DNA of 7,147 bases from an uncultured Eubacteriales bacterium (GCA_902803675.1 CADCQZ010000386.1:1-7147), one strand, 5' to 3'. Shown: positions 1 through 4,690, counted from the first letter of the stretch. The notes: a model not told the origin generated them from the sequence alone. A program made the numbers and translations.

Positions 1-203
1 CCCCTCTTCACTGATGGGTGCGTTGCTTTGTGTTTCTCGTATGCGCCGTGCGCTGGCGGCGAAACGGATGCGCCACCAGCCGCGCACGGACTTGTGCTAC
101 AGTTAATTCCGGTATTTTTATAACCTTGCTGTTTTATATCCTCTCTCTTATTCTTGTTTTGTTCTCCCTGGTTCGCTTTCCAACCATATGTTTCCGTTTG
201 TTG
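1..203. other. Non-coding left edge, no supportable gene
   Basis: No reading frame here looks like a real protein; the frames that cross it are antisense to the cysteine-rich gene at 204-449. The first 90 bases are GC-rich and contain the hairpin at 46-89. Positions about 95-205 are clearly AT-rich with pyrimidine runs on the plus strand. This is the region downstream of the minus-strand operon, so it would be its 3' untranslated region. I see no classical intrinsic terminator (stem followed directly by a T run) on either strand. Confidence 0.5.
46..89 (-). other. Strong imperfect hairpin of unknown role
   Basis: The outer stem pairs CCGTGCGC (46-53) with GCGCACGG (82-89) over 8 bp. The inner stem pairs TGGCGGCG (54-61) with CGCCACCA (71-78). 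A 3-nt bulge (79-81) separates them and the loop is 9 nt (62-70). The single mismatch is C-A if read as plus-strand RNA but a tolerated G-U wobble if read as minus-strand RNA, so the structure fits minus-strand transcription better. No T run follows on either strand, so it is not a standard intrinsic terminator. It lies about 115 bases downstream of the minus-strand operon and could be a 3' end stabiliser or belong to a feature beyond the window edge. Confidence 0.5.
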
Positions 204-449
204 TCATTTTTTGTTCAGGGAATCGATCAGCCGGGCGAAATCCTCAAAACGCCAGCCCGGCGTGGGCTTCACGCCGCCGGCCGCGTGGAAAAAGCAGGAG
301 GGGATCTCCTTCGCCTTCAGGTTTTTCAGGATACAGGGCGTGCACCCCATGCCGTGGTTGGCCGGATGGTTGGGGCAGGCGGTGTCCGCGCAGGTGCAGA
401 AGGGCACGGATACCGGGGCGTGACCGGTGCGGGCTGTTTCGTCCGTCAT
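204..449 (-). CDS. Small cysteine-rich protein, DUF6485-like
   Basis: An 81-residue protein with six cysteines at about positions 18, 20, 25, 36, 39 and 52, arranged C-x-C-x4-C, then C-x2-C, then a lone C in a PSCFF motif. This suggests a zinc or iron-sulfur binding fold. The pattern (CTC..TACPNHP, then GC.PCI.KNL....IPSCFF) recalls small Firmicutes proteins of the DUF6485 type, but I recognise it only by pattern. The start at 449 is preferred over an upstream one at 512 because a GGGAGG ribosome binding site lies 7 nt before it and the longer form would run into the preceding gene. Only one base separates it from the stop of the flavin reductase gene, so it is probably translationally coupled. 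No signal peptide or membrane segment is seen. Its function is unknown; a metal or redox role beside the flavoprotein is a guess. Confidence 0.8.
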   Translation of the reverse strand: MTDETARTGHAPVSVPFCTCADTACPNHPANHGMGCTPCILKNLKAKEIPSCFFHAAGGVKPTPGWRFEDFARLIDSLNKK

Positions 450-450
450 A

Positions 451-972
451 TCATGCCTCCCGGATCTCCATGACCTCGCCCACGAATGCCCAGTGGGCCC
501 GCCACTCCCCATTCCCGTCCGGCGGGAACACTTTGGGGGAGGCTTTGTAGTAGTCCGCGATCTCCGGGGCCAGGTCTTCTTTGGAAAAGGCGTGCTGGTA
601 GAGCTTCCGGCACAGGAGCGTGATCCCGGCTTCCCTGAAGGTGACGGACTCCCCGAAGGGCACGGGGGTCAGCCCCGCGGCGGCTTCCTTGTCCCCGTCC
701 CGCCCGGACAGCGTGCCCATGACGCCCAGGGCTTTCTTAAAGGCGGGGGGAAAGAAACTGACGGTGAAGGTGTCCCGGGCGCGCAGATAGTCGAACGTGC
801 GGCGCGAGGGATAGACGTACACGGTGACCGTCCGTCTGCCCCAGAGCGTGCCCAGGCTGCCCCAGCCGATGGTGCAGGCGTTGTGGTCGTCCATGGTGCC
901 GGCGGTGACCAGGGCCCAGCGCTCTTTGAACAGGTCCGGGGCCCCGAGGGCCGCGACAGATCGATCGTTCAT
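451..972 (-). CDS. Flavin reductase-like (split-barrel FMN-binding) protein
   Basis: A 173-residue protein of the flavin reductase-like domain family, which binds FMN and often serves as an NAD(P)H:flavin oxidoreductase or flavoredoxin. The flavin-binding region shows NACTIGWGSLGTLWGRR at about 31-47, followed by VYVYPSRRTFDYL (51-63), the usual strand and phosphate-contact segment. The SGRDGDK motif at 89-95 is characteristic of this family in Firmicutes. The length is normal for a single-domain member. The start at 972 is chosen because AAGGAGGA lies 6 nt upstream; an in-frame start at 996 has no good site and would overlap the M28 gene. It sits 20 bp after the M28 peptidase and 1 bp before the cysteine-rich gene, so it is the middle gene of one operon. 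Its electron donor and substrate cannot be read from the sequence. Confidence 0.88.
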   Translation of the reverse strand: MNDRSVAALGAPDLFKERWALVTAGTMDDHNACTIGWGSLGTLWGRRTVTVYVYPSRRTFDYLRARDTFTVSFFPPAFKKALGVMGTLSGRDGDKEAAAGLTPVPFGESVTFREAGITLLCRKLYQHAFSKEDLAPEIADYYKASPKVFPPDGNGEWRAHWAFVGEVMEIREA

Positions 973-992
973 TTTCGTCCTCCTTATGGGTG

Positions 993-1931
993 TCACTGGA
1001 TATCGGCGGCGAAAACCGCCAGGGCGTCCGTGAGCTTTTCCACGTTCTCCGGATCCGCGACGGTGTCCCGGGATGTGTGGATCCGGTCCGTGAACCAGCC
1101 GACGATGGGCTTATGGCGGCAGGCGCACACCCCCACGCCGAAGAGGAAGCTCTTGTGGTCGCTGTTCATCTCCCCCTTGCCCGCGGGCAGGAACATTTCA
1201 GGCAGGCCGGCCTTTTCCGCCGCGGCCCTGAGGGCCGGGAACAGGGGGTGCTCCTGAGCGCGCTTCGTGGAGCAGAACACGAAGGTGTCCCCGTTCCCCA
1301 CGCAGTCGAGGTTCACGTTGAGGGCGCCTTCCCGGAGCCCGGGATACGCCGCGGCGAAGGCCTTGCTGCCTTTTTTGCCCTTCTCCTCGTCATCGAACAG
1401 CACGCAGACTACGCCGTCCATGCTTTTAAGCTTCCGCGTCAGGGTGAGGACGGCCGCGGTGCCGCTGGTGTTGTCGTTGCGGTTTCGCCTGTTGGCGGGG
1501 CCTTTGAGCATCAGGTAAAACAGGCCGAAATACACCGCCATGTAGATAAAGAGCATCACGAACCGGTGGGCCATGATGCTTCTGTCCAGATGGAGCAGCG
1601 ATTTTGCCGCGAACACCGCTCCCAGGGCCGCGGCCAGCATGATGAGAGCCACGCCGATATTGTAGGCCCAGTACATTACGGGATCGGTCACCAGCATCAG
1701 GTTCGGGAACAGGGCGCGCCGGGGCGTGTCGTAATGGGCGGAAAAGATCACCCGCGCCGTGGAAAGATCCCCGAAGACCAGCTGGCTGTGCCCGCTGTTC
1801 ACTTCCTCCGCGGCGTTTTTGATCCCGTTGCGTTCGGCCTCCTCAAGGGCCCACTCCCGAAAAGCTTCCTTCTGCTTTTCGCTGCAGCGCACGGGGAATT
1901 TATCGTCGATCAGGTCCAGGTATCCGGCCAT
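993..1931 (-). CDS. M28-family metallopeptidase with internal membrane hairpin
   Basis: A 312-residue M28 (aminopeptidase Y/S type) di-zinc peptidase. All expected ligands are visible in order: His66 in SAHYDT, the bridging Asp153 in NDNTSG, catalytic Glu182 and ligand Glu183 in FDDEEKG, Asp209 in NLDCVGNGD, and His285 in IHTSRDT. Unusually, two hydrophobic segments at about 84-109 and 123-143 are inserted between the first and second ligand motifs. There is no N-terminal signal peptide. Positive residues after the second segment (K143, R148, R149, R151) suggest that both catalytic halves lie in the cytoplasm, tethered to the membrane. The start is supported by AAGGAGG 7-8 nt upstream. It is the first gene of a three-gene operon with a promoter at 1962-1990. 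The substrate is unknown; N-terminal peptide trimming is the family's usual role. Confidence 0.88.
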   Translation of the reverse strand: MAGYLDLIDDKFPVRCSEKQKEAFREWALEEAERNGIKNAAEEVNSGHSQLVFGDLSTARVIFSAHYDTPRRALFPNLMLVTDPVMYWAYNIGVALIMLAAALGAVFAAKSLLHLDRSIMAHRFVMLFIYMAVYFGLFYLMLKGPANRRNRNDNTSGTAAVLTLTRKLKSMDGVVCVLFDDEEKGKKGSKAFAAAYPGLREGALNVNLDCVGNGDTFVFCSTKRAQEHPLFPALRAAAEKAGLPEMFLPAGKGEMNSDHKSFLFGVGVCACRHKPIVGWFTDRIHTSRDTVADPENVEKLTDALAVFAADIQ

Positions 1932-1961
1932 GGCGGGACCTCCTTGTGAAATGTCATCTGC

Positions 1962-1990
1962 AATATACCAGAAAACGGCGATGACCGCAA
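1962..1990 (-). promoter_or_regulatory. Promoter of the M28/flavin reductase operon
   Basis: Read on the minus strand, TTGCGG (1985-1990) is followed after 17 bp by TATATT (1962-1967). TG one base before the -10 hexamer makes it an extended -10 promoter. Transcription would begin near 1955, giving a leader of about 25 nt that carries the AAGGAGG site of the peptidase gene. Confidence 0.7.
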
Positions 1991-2052
1991 CGGCACGATC
2001 AGGAGGCGGTTTTATGATCGGGATGACATGCCGCGGCGACCGTACCTGTCAT

Positions 2053-2262
2053 GGCTCGTTACATCCCCCCCGGGTGTCATGCTGAAGGCATTCGGTCCTG
2101 AAGCAGCTGTTCTGAAGCATGATCCAATGCGATGGGGAAGGCAGACTTTCGGTGTCCGTATCTCTTTCCTTGTTTGTGCGTCCCTTCCGGTGTGTTCCTG
2201 TCTGCATCAGAACAGATCCCTCGCGGCTGTACTCGCTCGGGATGACAACGGGGTGGGGCGGG
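2053..2262 (+). repeat. Imperfect palindromic repeat, copy A
   Basis: A roughly 210-bp unit that begins GGCTCGTTA and ends GGGGTGGGGCGGG, repeated as copy B at 2447-2648. Inside it, the ends TGTCAT (2075-2080) and GGGATGACA (ending at 2247) are inverted. A nested pair, CTGTTCTGAAGCA (2107-2119) and TGCATCAGAACAG (2203-2215), is inverted with one mismatch. The last 82 bases (2181-2262) match copy B at 81 of 82 positions, while the middle has diverged. It encodes no transposase. From memory it resembles the TGTCAT...ATGACA palindromes scattered in many gut bacterial genomes, but I cannot check copy number here. Confidence 0.8.
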
Positions 2263-2280
2263 TAGCCCCTCTGATCGGCA

Positions 2281-2383
2281 GTGAAATGCGCTGCGCGCGT
2301 GAAATTGCTTCGCAGTGAAAATTCGCGGGCGAAGTGAAATACGCCTGACGGCGTGTCGCGGTACAAATTCCTTGCGGAATTTG
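2281..2383 (+). repeat. Array of short palindromic units headed by GTGAAA
   Basis: The motif GTGAAA recurs at 2281, 2299, 2315 and 2334 (spacings 18, 16 and 19). Each copy is followed by a short self-complementary segment of different sequence: a GCGC-rich one, TGCTTCGCA, TTCGCGGGCGAA, and ACGCCTGACGGCGT. A fifth hairpin, CAAATTCC/GGAATTTG with a 4-nt loop (2364-2383), closes the array. The palindromes differ although the head motif is kept. The spacers are too short and self-complementary to be CRISPR. Confidence 0.65.
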
Positions 2384-2446
2384 GAATGATCAGAAGGAAG
2401 GACGGATGAGGTCAAACGCCCCGTAACGATACTATTCTACTTACCC

Positions 2447-2648
2447 GGCTCGTTACCCCCCGGGTGTCATACTGAGTCCATACGGATGACGAAGTATCTG
2501 TTCTGAAGCATGATTCCATGCGCCGGGGGAAAGCGAGAGTGCGGTGTCCTTCCCATCGGTGCCGCATCCCTTCCGGCGTGTTCCTGTCTGCATCAGAACA
2601 GATCCCTCGCGGCTGTACTCGCTCGGGATGACAACGGGGTGGGGCGGG
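2447..2648 (+). repeat. Imperfect palindromic repeat, copy B
   Basis: Second copy of the unit at 2053-2262, about 202 bp, in the same orientation. Outer inverted ends are TGTCATACTGAG (2465-2476) and CTCGGGATGACA (2622-2633), matching at 10 of 12 positions. The inner pair is ATCTGTTCTGAAGCA (2496-2510) and TGCATCAGAACAGAT (2589-2603), matching at 14 of 15. As RNA or single-stranded DNA the whole unit could fold into a long interrupted hairpin. The 82-bp right part (2567-2648) differs from copy A at one base, so either the two copies arose recently or this half is under constraint. Confidence 0.8.
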
Positions 2649-2707
2649 CCGCCCTCGGTGGGGCTCGACCCGGCATGCCGCTCATTGCCTGCGGCCTGAA
2701 ACAAATA

Positions 2708-2868
2708 CCTCATCCGGCCGCTAAACCGCGGCCACCTTTCCCAGAGGGGAAGGCCGTGGCACCCTTACGCATAAACAGATGTGCAAAGCAGCATGTGACG
2801 CTGCAACGTCGATCCGTTGAGGCCTTCCCCCTTGGGGAAGGTGTCAGGCGCAAGCCTGACGGATGAGG
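2708..2868. repeat. 161-bp element with matched 48-nt inverted ends
   Basis: The left arm (2708-2755) and right arm (2821-2868) are inverted copies of exactly the same length and layout. Outer 9 bases are CCTCATCCG and CGGATGAGG, a perfect match. Next comes a 17-nt segment whose sequence differs between arms but is a small hairpin in both: GGCCGC/GCGGCC on the left, GTCAGGC/GCCTGAC on the right. Then comes a 22-nt segment that is nearly identical and itself palindromic (CCTTCCCC/GGGGAAGG around a 3-nt loop on the right). The 65-bp centre is not palindromic. It has no coding capacity and looks like a small non-autonomous mobile or structured element. I see no clear target-site duplication. Confidence 0.75.
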
Positions 2869-2892
2869 TCAATGAATGACCATATGGAATTT

Positions 2893-3004
2893 CTTCATCA
2901 GCCGTCAGGCGTCTTCATTAGCTCAGGCCCGGGCTTTATTGACCGGGCTTGGGCGACTTCATTGCGCTGTCAGCGCCCGGGCGGCTTCATTGCGCCTCGG
3001 GCGC
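2893..3004 (+). repeat. Array of palindromic units headed by CTTCATT
   Basis: CTTCAT(T), or CTTTATT once, begins at 2893, 2913, 2934, 2957 and 2985, so units are 20-28 bp. Each head is followed by a different self-complementary segment. The clearest are the perfect GCGCTG-T-CAGCGC (2964-2976) and GCGCC-TCG-GGCGC (2992-3004). The design parallels the array at 2281-2383: conserved AT-rich head, variable hairpin. It ends 11 bp before the -35 of the HAD gene promoter. Confidence 0.65.
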
Positions 3005-3015
3005 CATGCTCCGGG

Positions 3016-3044
3016 TTGACATTCCGTCTCCGGGCGGTTATCCT
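3016..3044 (+). promoter_or_regulatory. Promoter of the HAD hydrolase gene
   Basis: A perfect TTGACA -35 (3016-3021) is followed after 17 bp by TATCCT (3039-3044), a 4 of 6 match to the -10 consensus. The expected start near 3051 leaves a leader of about 20 nt holding the ribosome binding site. The promoter abuts the repeat array at 2893-3004. Confidence 0.6.
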
Positions 3045-3071
3045 GATAAAAAACATTCCCGGAGGCGTACG

Positions 3072-3770
3072 ATGCTCAAAGCCGTGTGTTTCGATATGTT
3101 TTCCACCCTGGCGGATCCGGGGGTCGCGCCTGAAAAAGAGGAGAGCGACCTGATGGGCATCCCCCACGAAAAATGGTCCGCCGCCATGTGGGAGGACGGA
3201 CTGTGCCGGGACCGGGGCCTGGGCAACATCACATCGCTCCGGGGCATCATCGACAGGGCCTGCGAAAACCTGTCGATCCCGGTGGACGAGGCGACGCGGC
3301 AGGCGCTGACCCGCGTCCGGGAGGAGCGGTTCAGGAAGATGCTCACCCTGATGGCGCCTGAGATCGTGGACACGGTGCGGAAGCTGAAGGGCATGGGCCT
3401 GAAGATCGGCCTCGTTTCCAACGCGGACGTGGGGGACCGGCTGCACTGGGAGGAGTCCCCGGTCCGTCCGTATTTTTATGACAGCATCTGGTCCTGCGAC
3501 GTGGGGCTGGTGAAGCCGGATCCGGCGATCTACCGCCTGAGCCTTGAGCACCTGGGGGTCCTGCCTCAGGAGGCCCTGTTCGTGGGGGACGGGGGCAGTG
3601 ATGAGCTGCGCGGTGCGAAGGATGTGGGCCTGATAACGGTGTGCACCGAGGCCATTTTGCGGCGGGCGGATCCGGAGCGAGCGCAGATCCACCGGTACGC
3701 CGACTATGTGATCTCCCGTTTTGAGGAGCTCGTCGGGATCGCGGAGCGGGAGATAACAGGCAACGGATGA
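3072..3770 (+). CDS. HAD-superfamily hydrolase (subfamily IA-like)
   Basis: A 232-residue haloacid dehalogenase-like protein. The four motifs are present: motif I FDMFSTL with nucleophile Asp8, motif II Ser116 in GLVSNA, motif III Lys148 in LVKPDP, and motif IV Asp173 and Asp177 in FVGDGGSDE. Residues about 15-90 form the expected helical cap. The second aspartate of motif I, which acts as general acid/base in typical phosphatases, is Phe10 here; L-2-haloacid dehalogenases carry Tyr at this place. A phosphatase function should therefore not be assumed. The start at 3072 is chosen because GGAGG lies 6 nt upstream and MLKAVCFD is a typical family N-terminus; the frame continues open upstream to 2949 through the repeat array. 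It has its own promoter. The stop codon falls inside CGGATGAGGTC, an 11-mer also found at two repeat ends. Confidence 0.87.
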   Translation: MLKAVCFDMFSTLADPGVAPEKEESDLMGIPHEKWSAAMWEDGLCRDRGLGNITSLRGIIDRACENLSIPVDEATRQALTRVREERFRKMLTLMAPEIVDTVRKLKGMGLKIGLVSNADVGDRLHWEESPVRPYFYDSIWSCDVGLVKPDPAIYRLSLEHLGVLPQEALFVGDGGSDELRGAKDVGLITVCTEAILRRADPERAQIHRYADYVISRFEELVGIAEREITGNG

Positions 3771-3806
3771 GGTCCTCTTTGATCCTGTTTATCCCGTGAA
3801 GCCCAC

Positions 3807-3835
3807 TTGCGCCCGGGCGGGAGCCCTGCTATAAT
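3807..3835 (+). promoter_or_regulatory. Promoter of the DJ-1/PfpI gene
   Basis: TTGCGC (3807-3812) and a perfect TATAAT (3830-3835) are 17 bp apart. The expected start is near 3842, giving a 40-nt AT-rich leader that ends in TAAGGAGGT (3865-3873), a near-perfect ribosome binding site 8 nt before the ATG. Confidence 0.8.
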
Positions 3836-3881
3836 ACGGATATCGGTCAACTTAACATATTTTGTAAGGAGGTATCCTGTT

Positions 3882-4460
3882 ATGGCGAAGAAAGTGCTTT
3901 TGCTGTGCGGCGATTTCACCGAGGATTACGAGACCATGGTGCCCTTCCAGGCCCTGGGCGTGCTGGGCTATCAGGTGGACGCGGTGTGCCCGGACAAGAA
4001 GGCCGGGGAAACGGTGGCGACGGCTGTCCACGATTTCCTGGGCGAGCAGACCTACACGGAGCTTCGGGGCCACAATTTCGCCCTGACGGCGGACTTTGAC
4101 AAGGTGAAAACGGAGGATTACTGCGGCCTGTTCATCACCGGCGGCCGGGCCCCGGAGTACATCCGCCTGAACGCCAGGGTGCTTGAGATCGTGCGGGAAT
4201 TCTTCGCGGCGGGCAAGCCCGTGGCCGCGATCTGTCACGGGCCGCAGGTGCTGGCCGCCGCCGGTGTGCTGGAAGGCTACCGCGCCACCGCCTATCCGGC
4301 CGTGGGCCCGGACGTGACCCTGGCCGGAGGCACCTTCGTGCCCGTCCCCGCGAATGAGGCCGTGGTGGACCGCAACCTGGTGACCGCCCCCGCCTGGCCG
4401 GGCGACACCGCCATCGTGAAAGAATTCGTGAAGCTCATGGGCGCGAAGATCGAGATCTGA
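3882..4460 (+). CDS. DJ-1/PfpI-family protein (glyoxalase III- or protease-like)
   Basis: A 192-residue single-domain DJ-1/PfpI protein. The nucleophile elbow is [13 protein letters not shown] with Cys118 followed by His119. Glu92 in TGGRAPEY matches the glutamate that completes the triad across the subunit interface in the Pyrococcus PfpI family. Glu14 in FTEDYE matches the acidic residue beside the reactive cysteine. Stretches such as [26 protein letters not shown] and RGHNF recall, from memory, the plant DJ-1D type, which has glutathione-independent glyoxalase (methylglyoxal to lactate) activity. That activity is a plausible but unproven role; proteins of this family have also been called proteases or deglycases. 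The enzyme should be cytoplasmic, with no signal peptide. It is transcribed alone from its own strong promoter and followed by a hairpin at 4498-4531. Confidence 0.9.
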   Translation: MAKKVLLLCGDFTEDYETMVPFQALGVLGYQVDAVCPDKKAGETVATAVHDFLGEQTYTELRGHNFALTADFDKVKTEDYCGLFITGGRAPEYIRLNARVLEIVREFFAAGKPVAAICHGPQVLAAAGVLEGYRATAYPAVGPDVTLAGGTFVPVPANEAVVDRNLVTAPAWPGDTAIVKEFVKLMGAKIEI

Positions 4461-4497
4461 GGGCCTGACGGACGGGATGAATAAAGACTCATGACCG

Positions 4498-4540
4498 GGG
4501 CTCCGGGACGCGAAGAAGCGGCCCGGAGCCCTCGATTTAT
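4498..4540 (+). terminator. Terminator-like hairpin after the DJ-1 gene
   Basis: GGGCTCCGGG (4498-4507) and CCCGGAGCCC (4522-4531) form a perfect 10-bp stem. Inside the loop, CGC/GCG can pair for 3 more base pairs. The following TCGATTTAT is only moderately T-rich, so termination may be partial. It separates the DJ-1 gene from the transporter promoter. Confidence 0.65.
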
Positions 4541-4547
4541 GCCCTGA

Positions 4548-4615
4548 TATGCATCCAAATACCATAAAAATACAGAATAATGGATATATATGCCTCAAAA
4601 ATGCATAAAAATACA
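4548..4615 (+). repeat. 27-bp direct repeat with 41-bp period upstream of the transporter
   Basis: Positions 4548-4574 and 4589-4615 match at 22 of 27 bases. Both begin TATGC and end CATAAAAATACA. The period of 41 bp is close to four helical turns. The repeat is best explained as part of the ARG-box-like operator annotated at 4559-4617. Confidence 0.75.
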
Positions 4616-4617
4616 TT
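4559..4617 (+). promoter_or_regulatory. Predicted ArgR/AhrC operator: three tandem ARG-box-like sites
   Basis: Compared with the ARG box consensus WNTGAATWWWWATTCANW, AATGCATAAAAATACATT (4600-4617) matches 16 of 18. The site at 4559-4576 matches 14 of 18, and the site at 4579-4596 also matches 14 of 18. Centres are 20 and 21 bp apart, leaving 2-3 bp between sites. This is the arrangement known for hexameric ArgR binding to adjacent boxes. The best site overlaps the first two bases of the -35 hexamer, so arginine-bound regulator would be expected to repress. A weaker fourth match (12 of 18) at 4620-4637 covers the promoter spacer. High AT content raises the chance of spurious matches to the weak sites; the strongest site and the spacing carry the argument. 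Confidence 0.6.
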
Positions 4618-4643
4618 GACAGGTATAATTATGCGTGTATAAT
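4616..4643 (+). promoter_or_regulatory. Promoter of the amino acid ABC transporter operon
   Basis: TTGACA (4616-4621) and TATAAT (4638-4643) are both perfect consensus hexamers, 16 bp apart, so this should be a strong promoter when not repressed. Transcription would begin near 4650, giving a leader of about 40 nt with AAGGAGG (4676-4682) 8 nt before the ATG. Confidence 0.85.
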
Positions 4644-4690
4644 GATAGCTGTTCCCGCGATACGAAGGAAGACTGAAGGAGGAAACGAAA

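Larger units (their letters stand above)
1932..3071. other. Gene-free repeat island between divergent promoters
   Basis: About 1.1 kb without a credible gene. It contains, left to right: the promoter of the minus-strand operon (1962-1990); a lone copy of an 11-nt repeat end, TCGGGATGACA (2018-2028); palindromic repeat copy A (2053-2262); a short palindromic-unit array (2281-2383); repeat copy B (2447-2648); a 161-bp inverted-end element (2708-2868); a second palindromic-unit array (2893-3004); and the HAD gene promoter (3016-3044). Reading frames in this stretch encode low-complexity or repeat-derived peptides without ribosome binding sites. Confidence 0.75.

Noticed and set aside
92..124. 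Plus-strand promoter TTGTGC...TATAAC near the left edge
   Set aside because: The spacer is 21 bp, too long for a sigma-A promoter, and no plus-strand gene follows.
427..1949. Long plus-strand frames opposite the flavin reductase and M28 genes
   Set aside because: They are Gly/Arg/Pro/His-rich antisense shadows created by high GC at third codon positions; the minus-strand frames have clear family motifs and ribosome binding sites.
2049..2713. Minus-strand frames sharing the peptide VVIPSEYSREGSVLMQTGT
   Set aside because: The shared peptide comes from the two repeat copies A and B. The frames lack ribosome binding sites, differ elsewhere and span palindromes, so they are repeat-derived and not genes.
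2708..2868. tRNA or structured RNA gene in the 161-bp element
   Set aside because: Its nested hairpins suggest a cloverleaf, but there is no T-loop, anticodon arm or CCA pattern, and the ends match the layout of an inverted-repeat element.
2281..3004. Possible CRISPR arrays
   Set aside because: Heads are only 6-7 nt, periods are 16-28 bp and the intervening segments are self-complementary. No cas genes are in view.
2949..3071. N-terminal extension of the HAD gene from an upstream ATG
   Set aside because: The extension is translated from the palindromic array and promoter region; GGAGG before 3072 and the family's typical N-terminus fix the start there.
3771..3806. Terminator after the HAD gene
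   Set aside because: Only a short AGGTCCT-type palindrome is present, with no stable stem followed by a T run.
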